From Sisyra terminalis (lineage: Eukaryota > Arthropoda > Insecta > Neuroptera > Sisyridae), in contig OY292277.1 of assembly GCA_958496175.1 (NCBI GenBank), positions 43,101,050 to 43,165,049 on the forward strand: a DNA stretch of 64,000 nucleotides, written 5' to 3'. The stretch's first letter is position 1, and the number at the start of each line of letters is the position of its first letter. Positions 24,419-36,300 of the stretch are shown piece by piece. The notes below the pieces were generated by a model that searched no databases, was not told where the DNA came from, and saw nothing but the letters and a program-made list of their open reading frames with translations. The position numbers were made by a program, and so were the translations under genes.

Positions 24419-25161
24419 TTTTGCCGGATTCATTGAGTCATGAATATGGAAATACGGCGTGTGGACTTTCAGCACCTCCACCCCCGCCATTACCAACGCC
24501 CCCGTTTTTACACCACCATCATTTGCATCACCAACAACAACCGCACCATCAGGACCATCCGCATCATCATCAACAACAACAACACTCCTCAAATTCGCAT
24601 CCTCATTCGCAACATCATCACATGCTTACCGCGGCGAATAGTTTAGGAAAATGTGGTACAACACAATCTTCAACTTCCGCGTTACAGGATCCTTTGTTAT
24701 TATCGGGTGCTTCGACGAGTCCTCCTCGGTATATTGACAACACATCATATTATACTTGGGAGCATAACAACCCAAGTCCTTACACATCGTCCACCTACAA
24801 CTCATACTATCCAACCAATAACAGTGCAACTCAATCTCAGTACGGTTCTGCCGGACCAGGACCCACCACTATGGTTCTTTATCCCCATTTATATTCAACA
24901 GTAAATCAAAATCAAATTCATGTACATTTGCACAGCAACAGCGACAAATCGAGTCACTTTGACTCAATTTTACCTCTAACACCTGTGCGGGGATCAGCGA
25001 TTGAAATTGGAATCGGCATTGGTGCTACACCAATTGAAACTCAACCAAATTCAATCACTGATGACGCTATTACAGTTTGTTCCTTAGACAATATTGAAAG
25101 AAACGATCCTCAAGGACCTTGTGCAACGACAGACCCCTCAAATGTTTGGAGACCGTACTGA
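24419..25161 (+). CDS. RUNX-family transcription factor, terminal exon with VWRPY Groucho-binding tail
   Basis: The exon begins after TTTTTAG and runs 247 codons to TGA at 25159-25161. The last five residues are V-W-R-P-Y, the C-terminal motif by which RUNX proteins bind the Groucho/TLE co-repressor. This makes the family assignment firm, together with the Runt-domain exon at 9808. The exon opens with a proline run and a His/Gln-rich tract (H-H-H-H-L-H-H-Q-Q-Q and similar), followed by a Y/S/N-rich segment (S-Y-Y-T-W-E-H, Y-N-S-Y-Y-P) likely to be a disordered transactivation region. A short G-I-G-I-G repeat precedes the tail. Translation from the first exon here to the stop totals about 470 residues; the N-terminus and most of the Runt domain are missing from the window. 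Confidence 0.93.
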
Positions 25162-25435
25162 CATAGATCTATTTATCAATATAATGCGACAAGTACTATT
25201 TATCGGGATAATCGAATTAAAATTGTGAATAAAAACCCAGTGACTGAACAGTGATAAAAATCAAGTTTATCTAATTTATAAAAAATATGTATATGTGTAT
25301 TTAAAACATGTACCTAAGTAGAACTATATTATATACATAGAAAAAATAAGTTCTCATATTCTTTTTTTATTAATACAATGTAACTTAGAAAATGTTTTAT
25401 CGCTATATTTCAATAAAGTCATATTGATTTTGGAT
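25162..25435 (+). promoter_or_regulatory. RUNX 3' UTR with poly(A) signals
   Basis: AATAAA occurs at 25229-25234 and, more plausibly as the used site, at 25412-25417, followed by a T/G-rich stretch. Satellite-like sequence starts ~140 bp later, so the transcript should end just short of it. Confidence 0.6.
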
Positions 25436-25574
25436 TTAATCATTTATTTATAAAATTACGGAAGACTAAAATGCTTCTTTATTATTGTTAAACTGTTAGA
25501 GATATCAATGCCAATTTTGGCATTCTGTCATATAATGACAACAGTTTCCTTTTTTTTAATATTGAATTTGTACC

Positions 25575-26465
25575 CCAATTTCGGCGGACAAAACATCCCT
25601 TATATTCTCATTATCAACTAGAATATTTTTTTTTTTTTTTTGAAACTTTGAAACGATCTTGCGGGTGTCCTTTTGCACACAGGACAAAATTTTTTTCACA
25701 GAAAATTTCGCGTAAGGGCATTGCACAATAATCCGTTGCGAAAATTAGATCTTATAAGGAAAACTCACCCCCTAAAAACGACCAATTTTTCAGCCAAGTT
25801 TGGTGCTAACGTTTTCACCTCCTTAACTTGCCGTTTTAATTTTCCAGGGATCTAGCCATTAAAAGCTAATTCTTTTTCTGTGGTTTCGTTAAGGATGATT
25901 CATTCTAGAATATTCTGTTCAATTTCAACGAAACAAAAAATCCCTTATATCCTTTTAACGCACTAGAAAATGGTCCTTTTTGAAACTTTGAAATGATACT
26001 GTGGGAGACCTTTTGCACACAGGACAAAAATATTTTCACATTACTTCTCACGTAAGGGCATTGTATTACAATCCGTTTATAAAATAAGCCCTTATAAGGA
26101 AAAGTCACCCCTCGAAAACGACTAATTTTTAGGCGTATTTAAGTGCATTCTTTTTCACCTCCTTATAATACCCGTTCTAATATCGTAGGGATCTAGCCAT
26201 TATATGTAAATTCTTTTAGGGGGTGTGTATCGTGCGATTCAGTCCATAATATTCGGCTCAATTACAATGAAAAAATCATCCCTTATATACCTTTTATGCA
26301 CTTGAAAATTGTCCATTTTGTAACTTTGAAACGATATTGTGGGAGTCCTTTTGCACATAAGACTAAGATTTTGCATATATTACAAATCACGTGAGTGTTA
26401 TGTTTTATAATCCGTTGCTAAAAATAGTCCTCATAAGGAAAAGTAGCCCCTCGAAAACGACCAAC
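25575..26465 (+). repeat. Three diverged satellite monomers (array edge)
   Basis: Each unit follows the order of the 340 bp monomer: CCCTTATAT, TTTTTGAAACTTTGAA, CCTTTTGCACACAGGAC, AAGGGCATTG, AATCCGTT, CACCT..TTAA, GATCTAGC. Many substitutions and length changes are present. High divergence at an array edge is typical where homogenisation is weak. Confidence 0.8.
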
Positions 26466-27332
26466 TATACTACACGAGTCGTTCTCGATGATGAATTGTA
26501 GCAATATTCTTCATAGTCTATATTCCACAAGTTTTAGAGTATAAGTTTTTTGAATTGGCGCTTAGACTATAGTGTTTGATCAGCGCGCCTCCTGGTGTTA
26601 TATTGTTTCGTTAAGTATGAAGTTTCAGATGTACAGAGTCTACAGAGTACTACAGTGTATTAAGTTTAGTTAGAAAATTAATTAAACTGTTTTAAAAAAC
26701 CATTATGTAATGGGAAGAGCGGAAAAAAGTTAGAGATGGCGTTCACGATTACGGAAAAGGAGCAGTAAAAGCAGAAGTTGGATGATAGATTTAACAGCAT
26801 AGGAGGGCAGATTCCCAACCTCAAAAATTGTGCTTCTCAATTTTCAGAAAAACAAAAAATTACCGGATATCAATGAGAATAAAAGTTAAGGTATTTAATT
26901 AAACTAAAAATTATTCAATAATCCAAGTTTCTATAGGAAACAGTAAACTATGAAAGTAACTTATCTCCAAACAAGACATTTACTTAAAAATTACTTTTGG
27001 TGATATATTCATACTAATATATGTCTGTGAGAATGTAAATAATATATCTATAATTGTTCCCCAGACAACTAAAATTATCTATACGATAAAAAGATCCATA
27101 CGACTAGCCGTATATACGACAAATCGTCCAAATGGCAATATGTCCATACATGACACATGCTCTTATGACAATTTTATAATTCCTAAACAAATTTCGTTTT
27201 CTTCAAATTAATGACAAGAATAAAGAAAACGGAGGCACAGATGATTAAAATTAATCCACCAAAGACCAGACGCTCCGAAATCTAAAGGTTAGATGGCAAA
27301 AATAGACACCAAACGTTATCCTGATAAGAAGA
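26466..27332. other. Non-satellite interruption with a short coding-like stretch
   Basis: The satellite order breaks near 26,466 and resumes at 27,333. At 26,736 an ATG opens a ~50-codon frame (M-A-F-T-I-T-E-K-E-Q, stop, then K-L-D-D-R-F-N-S-I-G-G-Q-I-P-N-L-K-N) with one in-frame TAA. It reads like a decayed coding fragment, but I do not recognise the protein. No target duplication was identified. Confidence 0.35.
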
Positions 27333-30300
27333 AGAAAACCATCCCTTATATCCTTATTATGCACTGGAAAATTGTCCTTTTTGAAACTTTGAATTAATAT
27401 TGCCCGTGTCCTTTGGCACACAGGACAAAATTTTTTTCAGATTACATTTCACGTTTGGGCATTGTTTAATAATCCGTTGCTAAAAATTGCTCTCATAAGG
27501 AAATGTCACCCCTCGAAAATCGACCAATTTTAGGGCAAATTTGGTGCATGCGTTTTCACCTGCTTAACTTCCCGACTCGGTTTCCCAAGGATCTGGCAAA
27601 TATTTGCAAATTATTTTTATGCAATTACATTAACGATGATTCAATCTAAAATATTGTGCTCAGTTTCAGCAAAGAAAACCATCCCTTATATCCTTATTAT
27701 GCACTGGAAAATTGTCCTTTTTGAAACTTTGAATTAATATTGCCCGTGTCCTTTGGCACACAGGACAAAATTTTTTTCAGATTACATTTCACGTTAGGGC
27801 ATTGTTTAATAATCCGTCGCTAAAAATTGCTCTCATAAGGAAATGTCACCCCTCGAAAATCGACCAATTTTAGGGCAAATTTGGTGCATGCGTTTTCACC
27901 TGCTTAACTTCCCGACTCGGTTTCCCAAGGATCTGGCAAATATTTGCAAATTATTTTTATGCAATTACATTAAGGATGATTCAATCTGAAATATTTTGCA
28001 CAGTTTCAGCGAAGAAAACCGTCCCTTATATCCTTTTTATGCACTGGAAAATTGTCCTTTTTGAAACTTTGAATTAATATTGCCCGTGTCCTTTTGCACG
28101 CAGAACAAAAATTTTTTCACATTACATTTCACGTAAGGGCATTGTTTTATAATCCGTCACTAAAAATAGCTCTCATAAGGAAAAGTCACCCCCCGAAAAT
28201 CGACCAATTTAAGGGCAAATTTGGAGCATGCTTTTTCACCTGCTTAACTTCCCGACTCGGTTTCCCAAGGATCTGGTAAATATTTGCAAATTATTTTTAT
28301 GCAATTACATTAAGGATGATTCAATCTGAAATTTTTTGCTCAGTTTCAGCGAAGAAAACCATCCCTTATATCCTTTTTATGCACTGGAAAATTGTCCTTT
28401 TTGAAACTTTGAATTAATATTGCCCGTGTCCTTTTGCACGCAGAACAAAAATTTTTTCACATTACATTTCACGTAAGGGCATTGTTTTATAATCCGTCAC
28501 TAAAAATAGCTCTCATAAGGAAAAGTCACCCCCCGAAAATCGACCAATTTAAGGGCAAATTTGGTGCATGCTTTTTCACCTGCTTAACTTCCCGACTCGG
28601 TTTCCCGAGGATCTAGCAAATATTTGCAATTTATTTTTATGCAATTACATTAAGGATGATTAAATCTAAAATATTGTGCTCAGTTTCAGCAAAGAAAACC
28701 ATCCCTTATATCCTTATTATGCACTGGAAAATTGTCCTTTTTGAAACTTTGAATTAATATTGCCCGTGTCCTTTGGCACACAGGACAAAATTTTTTTCAG
28801 ATTACACTTCACGTGAGGGCATTGTTTAATAATCCGTTGCTAAAAATTGCTCTCTTAAGGAAAAGTCACCCCCCGAAAATCGACCAATTTAAGGGCAAAT
28901 TTGGTGCATGCTTTTTCACCTGCTTAACTTCCCGACTCGGTTTCCCAAGGATCTGGCAAATATTTGCAAATTATTTTTATGCAATTACATTAAGGATGAT
29001 TCAATCTAAAATATTGTGCTCAGTTTCAGCAAAGAAAACCATCCCTTATATCCTTATTATGCACTGGAAAATTGTCCTTTTTGAAACTTTGAATTAATAT
29101 TGCCCGTGTCCTTTGGCACACAGGACAAAATTTTTTTCAGATTACATTTCACGTGAGAGCATTGTTTAATAATCCGTTGCTAAAAATTGCTCTCATAAGG
29201 AAAAGTCACCCCCCGAAAATCGACCAATTTAAGGGCAAATTTGGTGCATGGTTTTTCACCTGCTTAACTTCCCGACTCGGTTTCCCAAGGATCTAGCAAA
29301 TATTTGCAAATTATTTTTATGCAATTACATTAAGGATGATTCAATCTAAAATATTGTGCTCAGTTTCAGCAAAGAAAACCATCCCTTATTTCCTTATTAT
29401 GCACTGGAAAATTGTCCTTTTTGAAACTTTGAATTAGTATTGCCCGTGTCCTTTTGCACGCAGAACAAAAATTTTTTCACATTACATTTCACGTAAGGGC
29501 ATTGTTTAATAATCCGTCGCTAAAAATTCTTCTCTTAAGGAAAAGTCACCCCTCGAAAATGGACCAATTTCAGGGCAAATTTGGTGCATGCTTTTTCACC
29601 TGCTTAACTTCCCGATTCCATTTCCCGAGGATCTGGCAAATATTTGCAAATTATTTTTATGCAATTACATTAAGGATGATTCAATCTAAAATATTGTGCT
29701 CAGTTTCAGCAAAGAAAACCATCCCTTATATCCTTATTATGCACTGGAAAATTGTCCTTTTTGAAACTTTGAATTAATATTGCCCGTGTCCTTTTGCACA
29801 CAGGACAAATTTTTTTTCACACTACATTTCTCGTAAGGGCATTGTTAAATAATCCGTCGCTAAAAATAGCTATCATAAGGAAAAGTCACCCCTCGAAAAT
29901 CGACCAATTTTAGGGCAAATTTGGTGCATGCTTTTTCACCTGCTTAACTTCCCGACTCGGTTTCCCAAGGATCTAGCAAATATTTGCAAATTATTTTTAT
30001 GCAATTACATTAAGGATGATTCAATCTAAAATATTGTGCTCAGTTTCAGCAAAGAAAACCATCCCTTATACCTTATTATGCACTGGAAAATTGTTCTTTT
30101 TGAAACTTTGAATTAATATTGCCCGTGTCCTTTGGCACACAGGACAAAATTTTTTTCAGATTACATTTCACGTTAGGGCATTGTTTAATAATCCGTTGCT
30201 AAAAATAGCTCTTATAAGGAAAAGTCACCCCCCGAAAATCGACCAATTTAAGGGCAAATTTGGTGCATGCTTTTTCACCTGCTTAACTTCCCGACTCGGT

Positions 30301-33300
30301 TTCCCAAGGATCTAGCAAATATTTGCAAATTATTTTTATGCAATTACATTAAGGATGATTCAATCTAAAATATTGTGCTCAGTTTCAGCAAAGAAAACCA
30401 TCCCTTATATCCTTATTATGCACTGGAAAATTGTCCTTTTTGAAACTTTGAATTAATATTGCCCGTGTCCTTTGGCACACAGGACAAAATTTTTTTCAGA
30501 TTACATTTCACGTGAGGGCATTGTTTAATAATCCGTTGCTAAAAATTGCTCTCATAAGGAAAAGTCACCCCCCGAAAATCGACCAATTTAAGGGCAAATT
30601 TGGTGCATGCTTTTTCACCTGCTTAACTTCCCGACTCGGTTTCCCAAGGATCTGGCAAATATTTGCAAATTATTTTTATGCAATTACATTAAGGATGATT
30701 CAATCTAAAATATTGTGCTCAGTTTCAGCAAAGAAAACCATCCCTTATATCCTTATTATGCACTGGAAAATTGTCCTTTTTGAAACTTTGAATTAATATT
30801 GCCCGTGTCCTTTGGCACACAGGACAAATTTTTTTTCAGATTACATTTCACGTGAGGGCATTGTTTAATAATCCGTTGCTAAAAATTGCTCTCATAAGGA
30901 AAAATCACCCCCCGAAAATCGACCAATTTAAGGGCAAATTTGGTGCATGCTTTTTCACCTGCTTAACTTCCCGACTCGGTTTCCCAAGGATCTGGCAAAT
31001 ATTTGCAAATTATTTTTATGCAATTACATTAAGGATGATTCAATCTAAAATATTGTGCTCAGTTTCAGCAAAGAAAACCATCCCTTATATCCTTATTATG
31101 CACTGGAAAATTGTCCTTTTTGAAACTTTGAATTAATATTGCCCGTGTCCTTTTGCACACAGGACAAATTTTTTTTCACACTACATTTCTCGTAAGGGCA
31201 TTGTTAAATAATCCGTCGCTAAAAATAGCTATCATAAGGAAAAGTCACCCCTCGAAAATCGACCAATTTTAGGGCAAATTTGGTGCATGCTTTTTCACCT
31301 GCTTAACTTCCCGACTCGGTTTCCCAAGGATCTAGCAAATATTTGCAAATTATTTTTGTGCAATTACATTAAGGATGATTCAATCTACAATATTGTGCTC
31401 AGTTTCAGCAAAGAAAACCATCCCTTATATCCTTATTATGCACTGGAAAATTGTCCTTTTTGAAACTTTGAATTAATATTGCCCGTGTCCTTTGGCACAC
31501 AGGACAAAATTTTTTTCAGATTACATTTCACGTTAGGGCATTGTTTAATAATCCGTTGCTAAAAATTGCTCTCATAAGGAAATGTCACCCCTCGAAAATC
31601 GACCAATTTTAGGGCAAATTTGGTGCATGCGTTTTCACCTGCTTAACTTCCCGACTCGGTTTCCCAAGGATCTGGCAAATATTTGCAAATTATTTTTATG
31701 CAATTACATTAAGGATGATTCAATCTGAAATATTGTGTTCAGTTTCAGTGAAGAAAACCATCCCTTATATCCTTATTATGCACTGGAAAATTGTCCTTTT
31801 TGAAACTTTGAATTAATATTGCCCGTGTCCTTTGGCACACAGGACAAAATTTTTTCTGATTACATTTCACGTGAGGGCATTGTTAATAATCCGTTGCTAA
31901 AAATTGCTCTCGTAAGGAAAAGTCACCCCCCGAAAATCGACCAATTTTAGGGCAAATTTGGTGCATTCGTTTTCACCTGCTTAACTTCCCGACTCGGTTT
32001 CCCAAGGATCTGGCAAATATTTGCAAATTATTTTTATGCAATTACATTAAGGATGATTCAATCTAAAATATTGTGTTCAGTTTCAGTGAAGAAAACCATC
32101 CTTTATATCCTTTTTATGCACTGGAAAATTGTCCTTTTTGAATCTTTGAATTAATATTGCCCGTGTCCTTTTGCACGCAGAACAAAAATTTTTTCACATT
32201 ACATTTCACGTAAGGGCATTGTTTTATAATCCGTCGCTAAAAATAGCTCTCATAAGGAAAAGTCACCCCTCGAAAATGGACCAATTTAAGGGCAAATTTG
32301 GTGCATGGTTTTTCACCTGCTTAACTTCCCGATTCGATTTCCCGAGGATCTAGCAAATATTTGCAATTTATTTTCATGCAATTACATTAAGGATGATTTA
32401 ATCTAAAATATTGTGCTCAGTTTTAGCGAAGAAAACCATCCCTTATATCCTTTTTATGCACTGGAAAATTGTCCTTTTTGAATCTTTGAATTAATATTGC
32501 CCGTGTCCTTTTGCACGCAGAACAAAAATTTTTTGCATTACATTTCACGTAAGGGCATTGTTTTATAATCCGTCGCTAAAAATAGCTCTCATAAGGAAAA
32601 GTCACCCCTCGAAAATCGACCAATTTAAGGGCAAATTTGGTGCATGGTTTTTCACCTGCTTAACTTCCCGATTCGATTTCCCGAGGATCTAGCAAATATT
32701 TGCAATTTATTTTCATGCAATTACATTAAGGATGATTTAATCTAAAATATTGTGCTCAGTTTCAGCGAAGAAAACCATCCCTTATATCCTTTTTATGCAC
32801 TGGAAAATTGTCCTTTTTGAAACTTTGAATTAAAATTGCCCGTGTCCTTTTGCACGCAGAACAAAAATTTTTTGCATTACATTTCACGTAAGGGCATTGT
32901 TTTATAATCCGTCGCTAAAAATAGCTCTCATAAGGAAAAGTCACCCCTCGAAAATCGACCAATTTAAGGGCAAATTTGGTGCATGCTTTTTCACCTCATT
33001 AACTTCCCGATTCGATTTCCTGAGGATCTAGCAAATATTTTCAAATTATTTTTATGCAATTACATTAAGGATGATTTAATCTAAAATATTGTGCTCAGTT
33101 TCAGCAAAGAAAACCATCCCTTATATCCATATTATGCACTGGAAAATTGTCCTTTTTGAAACTTTGAATTAATATTGCCCGTGTCCTTTGGCACACAGGA
33201 CAAAATTTTTTTCAGATTACATTTCACGTTAGGGCATTGTTTAATAATCCGTCGCTAAAAATTGCTCTCATAAGGAAAAGTCACCCCCCGAAAATCGACC

Positions 33301-36300
33301 AATTTAAGGGCAAATTTGGTGCATGCTTTTTCACCTGCTTAACTTCCCGACTCGGTTTCCCAAGGATCTAGCAAATATTTGCAAATTATTTTTATGCAAA
33401 TACATTAAGGATGATTCAATCTAAAATATTGTGTTCAGTTTCAGTGAAGAAAACCATCCCTTATATCCTTATTATGCACTGGAAAATTGTCCTTTTTGAA
33501 ACTTTGAATTAATATTGCCCGTGTCCTTTGGCACACAGGACAAAATTTTTTCTGATTACATTTCACGTGAGGGCATTGTTAATAATCCGTTGCTAAAAAT
33601 TGCTCTCGTAAGGAAAAGTCACCCCCCGAAAATCGACCAATTTTAGGGCAAATTTGGTGCATTCGTTTTCACCTGCTTAACTTCCCGACTCGGTTTCCCA
33701 AGGATCTGGCAAATATTTGCAAATTATTTTTATGCAATTACATTAAGGATGATTCAATCTAAAATATTGTGTTCAGTTTCAGTGAAGAAAACCATCCTTT
33801 ATATCCTTTTTATGCACTGGAAAATTGTCCTTTTTGAATCTTTGAATTAATATTGCCCGTGTCCTTTTGCACGCAGAACAAAAATTTTTTCACATTACAT
33901 TTCACGTAAGGGCATTGTTTTATAATCCGTCGCTAAAAATAGCTCTCATAAGGAAAAGTCACCCCTCGAAAATGGACCAATTTAAGGGCAAATTTGGTGC
34001 ATGGTTTTTCACCTGCTTAACTTCCCGATTCGATTTCCCGAGGATCTAGCAAATATTTGCAATTTATTTTCATGCAATTACATTAAGGATGATTTAATCT
34101 AAAATATTGTGCTCAGTTTTAGCGAAGAAAACCATCCCTTATATCCTTTTTATGCACTGGAAAATTGTCCTTTTTGAATCTTTGAATTAATATTGCCCGT
34201 GTCCTTTTGCACGCAGAACAAAAATTTTTTCACATTACATTTCACGTGAGGGCATTGTTTAATAATCCGTTGCTAAAAATTGCTCTCATAAGGAAATGTC
34301 ACCCCTCGAAAATCGATCAATTTTAGGGCAAATTTGGTGCATGGTTTTTCACCTGCTTAACTTCCCGATTCGATTTCCCGAGGATCTAGCAAATATTTGC
34401 AAATTATTTTTATGCAATTACATTAAGGATGATTCAATCTAAAATATTGTGCTCAGTTTCAGCAAAGAAAGCCATCCCTTATATCCTTATTATGCACTGG
34501 AAAATTGTCCTTTTTGAAGCTTTGAATTAATATTGCCCGTGTCCTTTGGCACACAGGACAAAATTTTATTCAGATTACATTTCACGTGAGGGCATTGTTT
34601 AATAATCCGTTGCTAAAAATTGCTCTCATAAGGAAAAGTCACCCCCGAAAATCGACCAATTTTAGGGCAAATTTGGTGCATGCTTTTTCACCTGCTTAAC
34701 TTCCCGACTCGGTTTCCCAAGGATCTAGCAAATATTTGCAAATTATTTTTATGCAATTACATTAAGGATGATTCAATCTGAAATATTTTGCTCAGTTTCA
34801 GCGAAGAAAACCATCCCTTATATCCTTTTTATGCACTGGAAAATTGTCCTTTTAGAACCTTTGAATTTATATTGCCCGTGTCCTTTTGCACGCAGAACAA
34901 AAGTTTTTTCACATTACATTTTACGTAAGGGCATTGTTTAATAATCCGTTGCTAAAAATTGCTCTCATAAGGAAAAGTCACCCCTCGAAAATGGACCAAT
35001 TTTAGGGCAAATTTGGTGCATGCTTTTTCACCTGCTTAACTTCCCGATTCGATTTCCCGAGGATCTAGCAAATATTTGCAAATTATTTTTATGCAATTAC
35101 ATTAAGGATGAATCAATCTAAAATATTGTGCTCAGTTTTAGCGAAGAAAACCATCCCTTATATCCTTTTTATGCACTGGAAAATTGTCCTTTTAGAACCT
35201 TTGAATTAATATTGCCCGTGTCCTTTTGCACGCAGAACAAAAATTTTTTCACATTACATTTCACGTAAGGGCATTGTTTTATAATCCGTCGCTAAAAATA
35301 GCTCTCTTAAGGAAAAGTCACCCCTCGAAAATGGACCAATTTAAGGGCAAATTTGGTGCATGGTTTTTCACCTGCTTAACTTCCCGATTCGATTTCCCGA
35401 GGATCTAACAAATATTTGCAAATTATTTTTATGCAATTACATTAAGGATGAATCAATCTAATATATTGTGCTCAGTTTCAGTGAAGAAAACCATCCCTTA
35501 TATCCTTTTTATGCACTGGAAAATTGTCCTTTTTGAAACTTTGAATTAATATTGCCCGTGTCCTTTTGCACACAGGACGAAAAAATTTTCACATTACATT
35601 TCACGTAAGGGCATTGTTAAATAATCCGTTGCTAAAAATTGCTCTCATAAGGAAAAGTCACCCCCGAAAATCGACCAATTTTAGGGCAAATTTGGTGCAT
35701 GCTTTTTCACCTGCTTAACTTCCCGACTCGGTTTCCCAAGGATCTAGCAAATATTTGCAAATTATTTTTATGCAATTACATTAAGGATGATTCAATCTGA
35801 AATATTTTGCTCAGTTTCAGCGAAGAAAACCATCCCTTATATCCTTTTTATGCACTGGAAAATTGTCCTTTTAGAACCTTTGAATTAATATTGCCCGTGT
35901 CCTTTTGCACGCAGAACAAAAATTTTTTCACATTACATTTCACGTAAGGGCATTGTTTAATAATCCGTTGCTAAAAATTGCTCTCATAAGGAAAAGTCAC
36001 CCCTCGAAAATGGACCAATTTTAGGGCAAATTTGGTGCATGGTTTTTCACCTGCTTAACTTCCCGATTCGATTTCCCGAGGATCTAACAAATATTTGCAA
36101 ATTATTTTTATGCAATTACATTAAGGATGATTCAATCTGAAATATTTTGCTCAGTTTCAGCGAAGAAAACCATCCCTTATATCCTTTTTATGCACTGGAA
36201 AATTGTCCTTTTAGAACCTTTGAATTAATATTGCCCGTGTCCTTTTGCTCGCAGAACAAAAATTTTTTCACATTACATTTCACGTAAGGGCATTGTTTTA

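Noticed and set aside
24440..24904. Alternative-frame ORFs over the terminal RUNX exon
   Set aside because: They are shadows created by CAC/CAA repeats in the His/Gln-rich tract. The VWRPY frame is the supported one.
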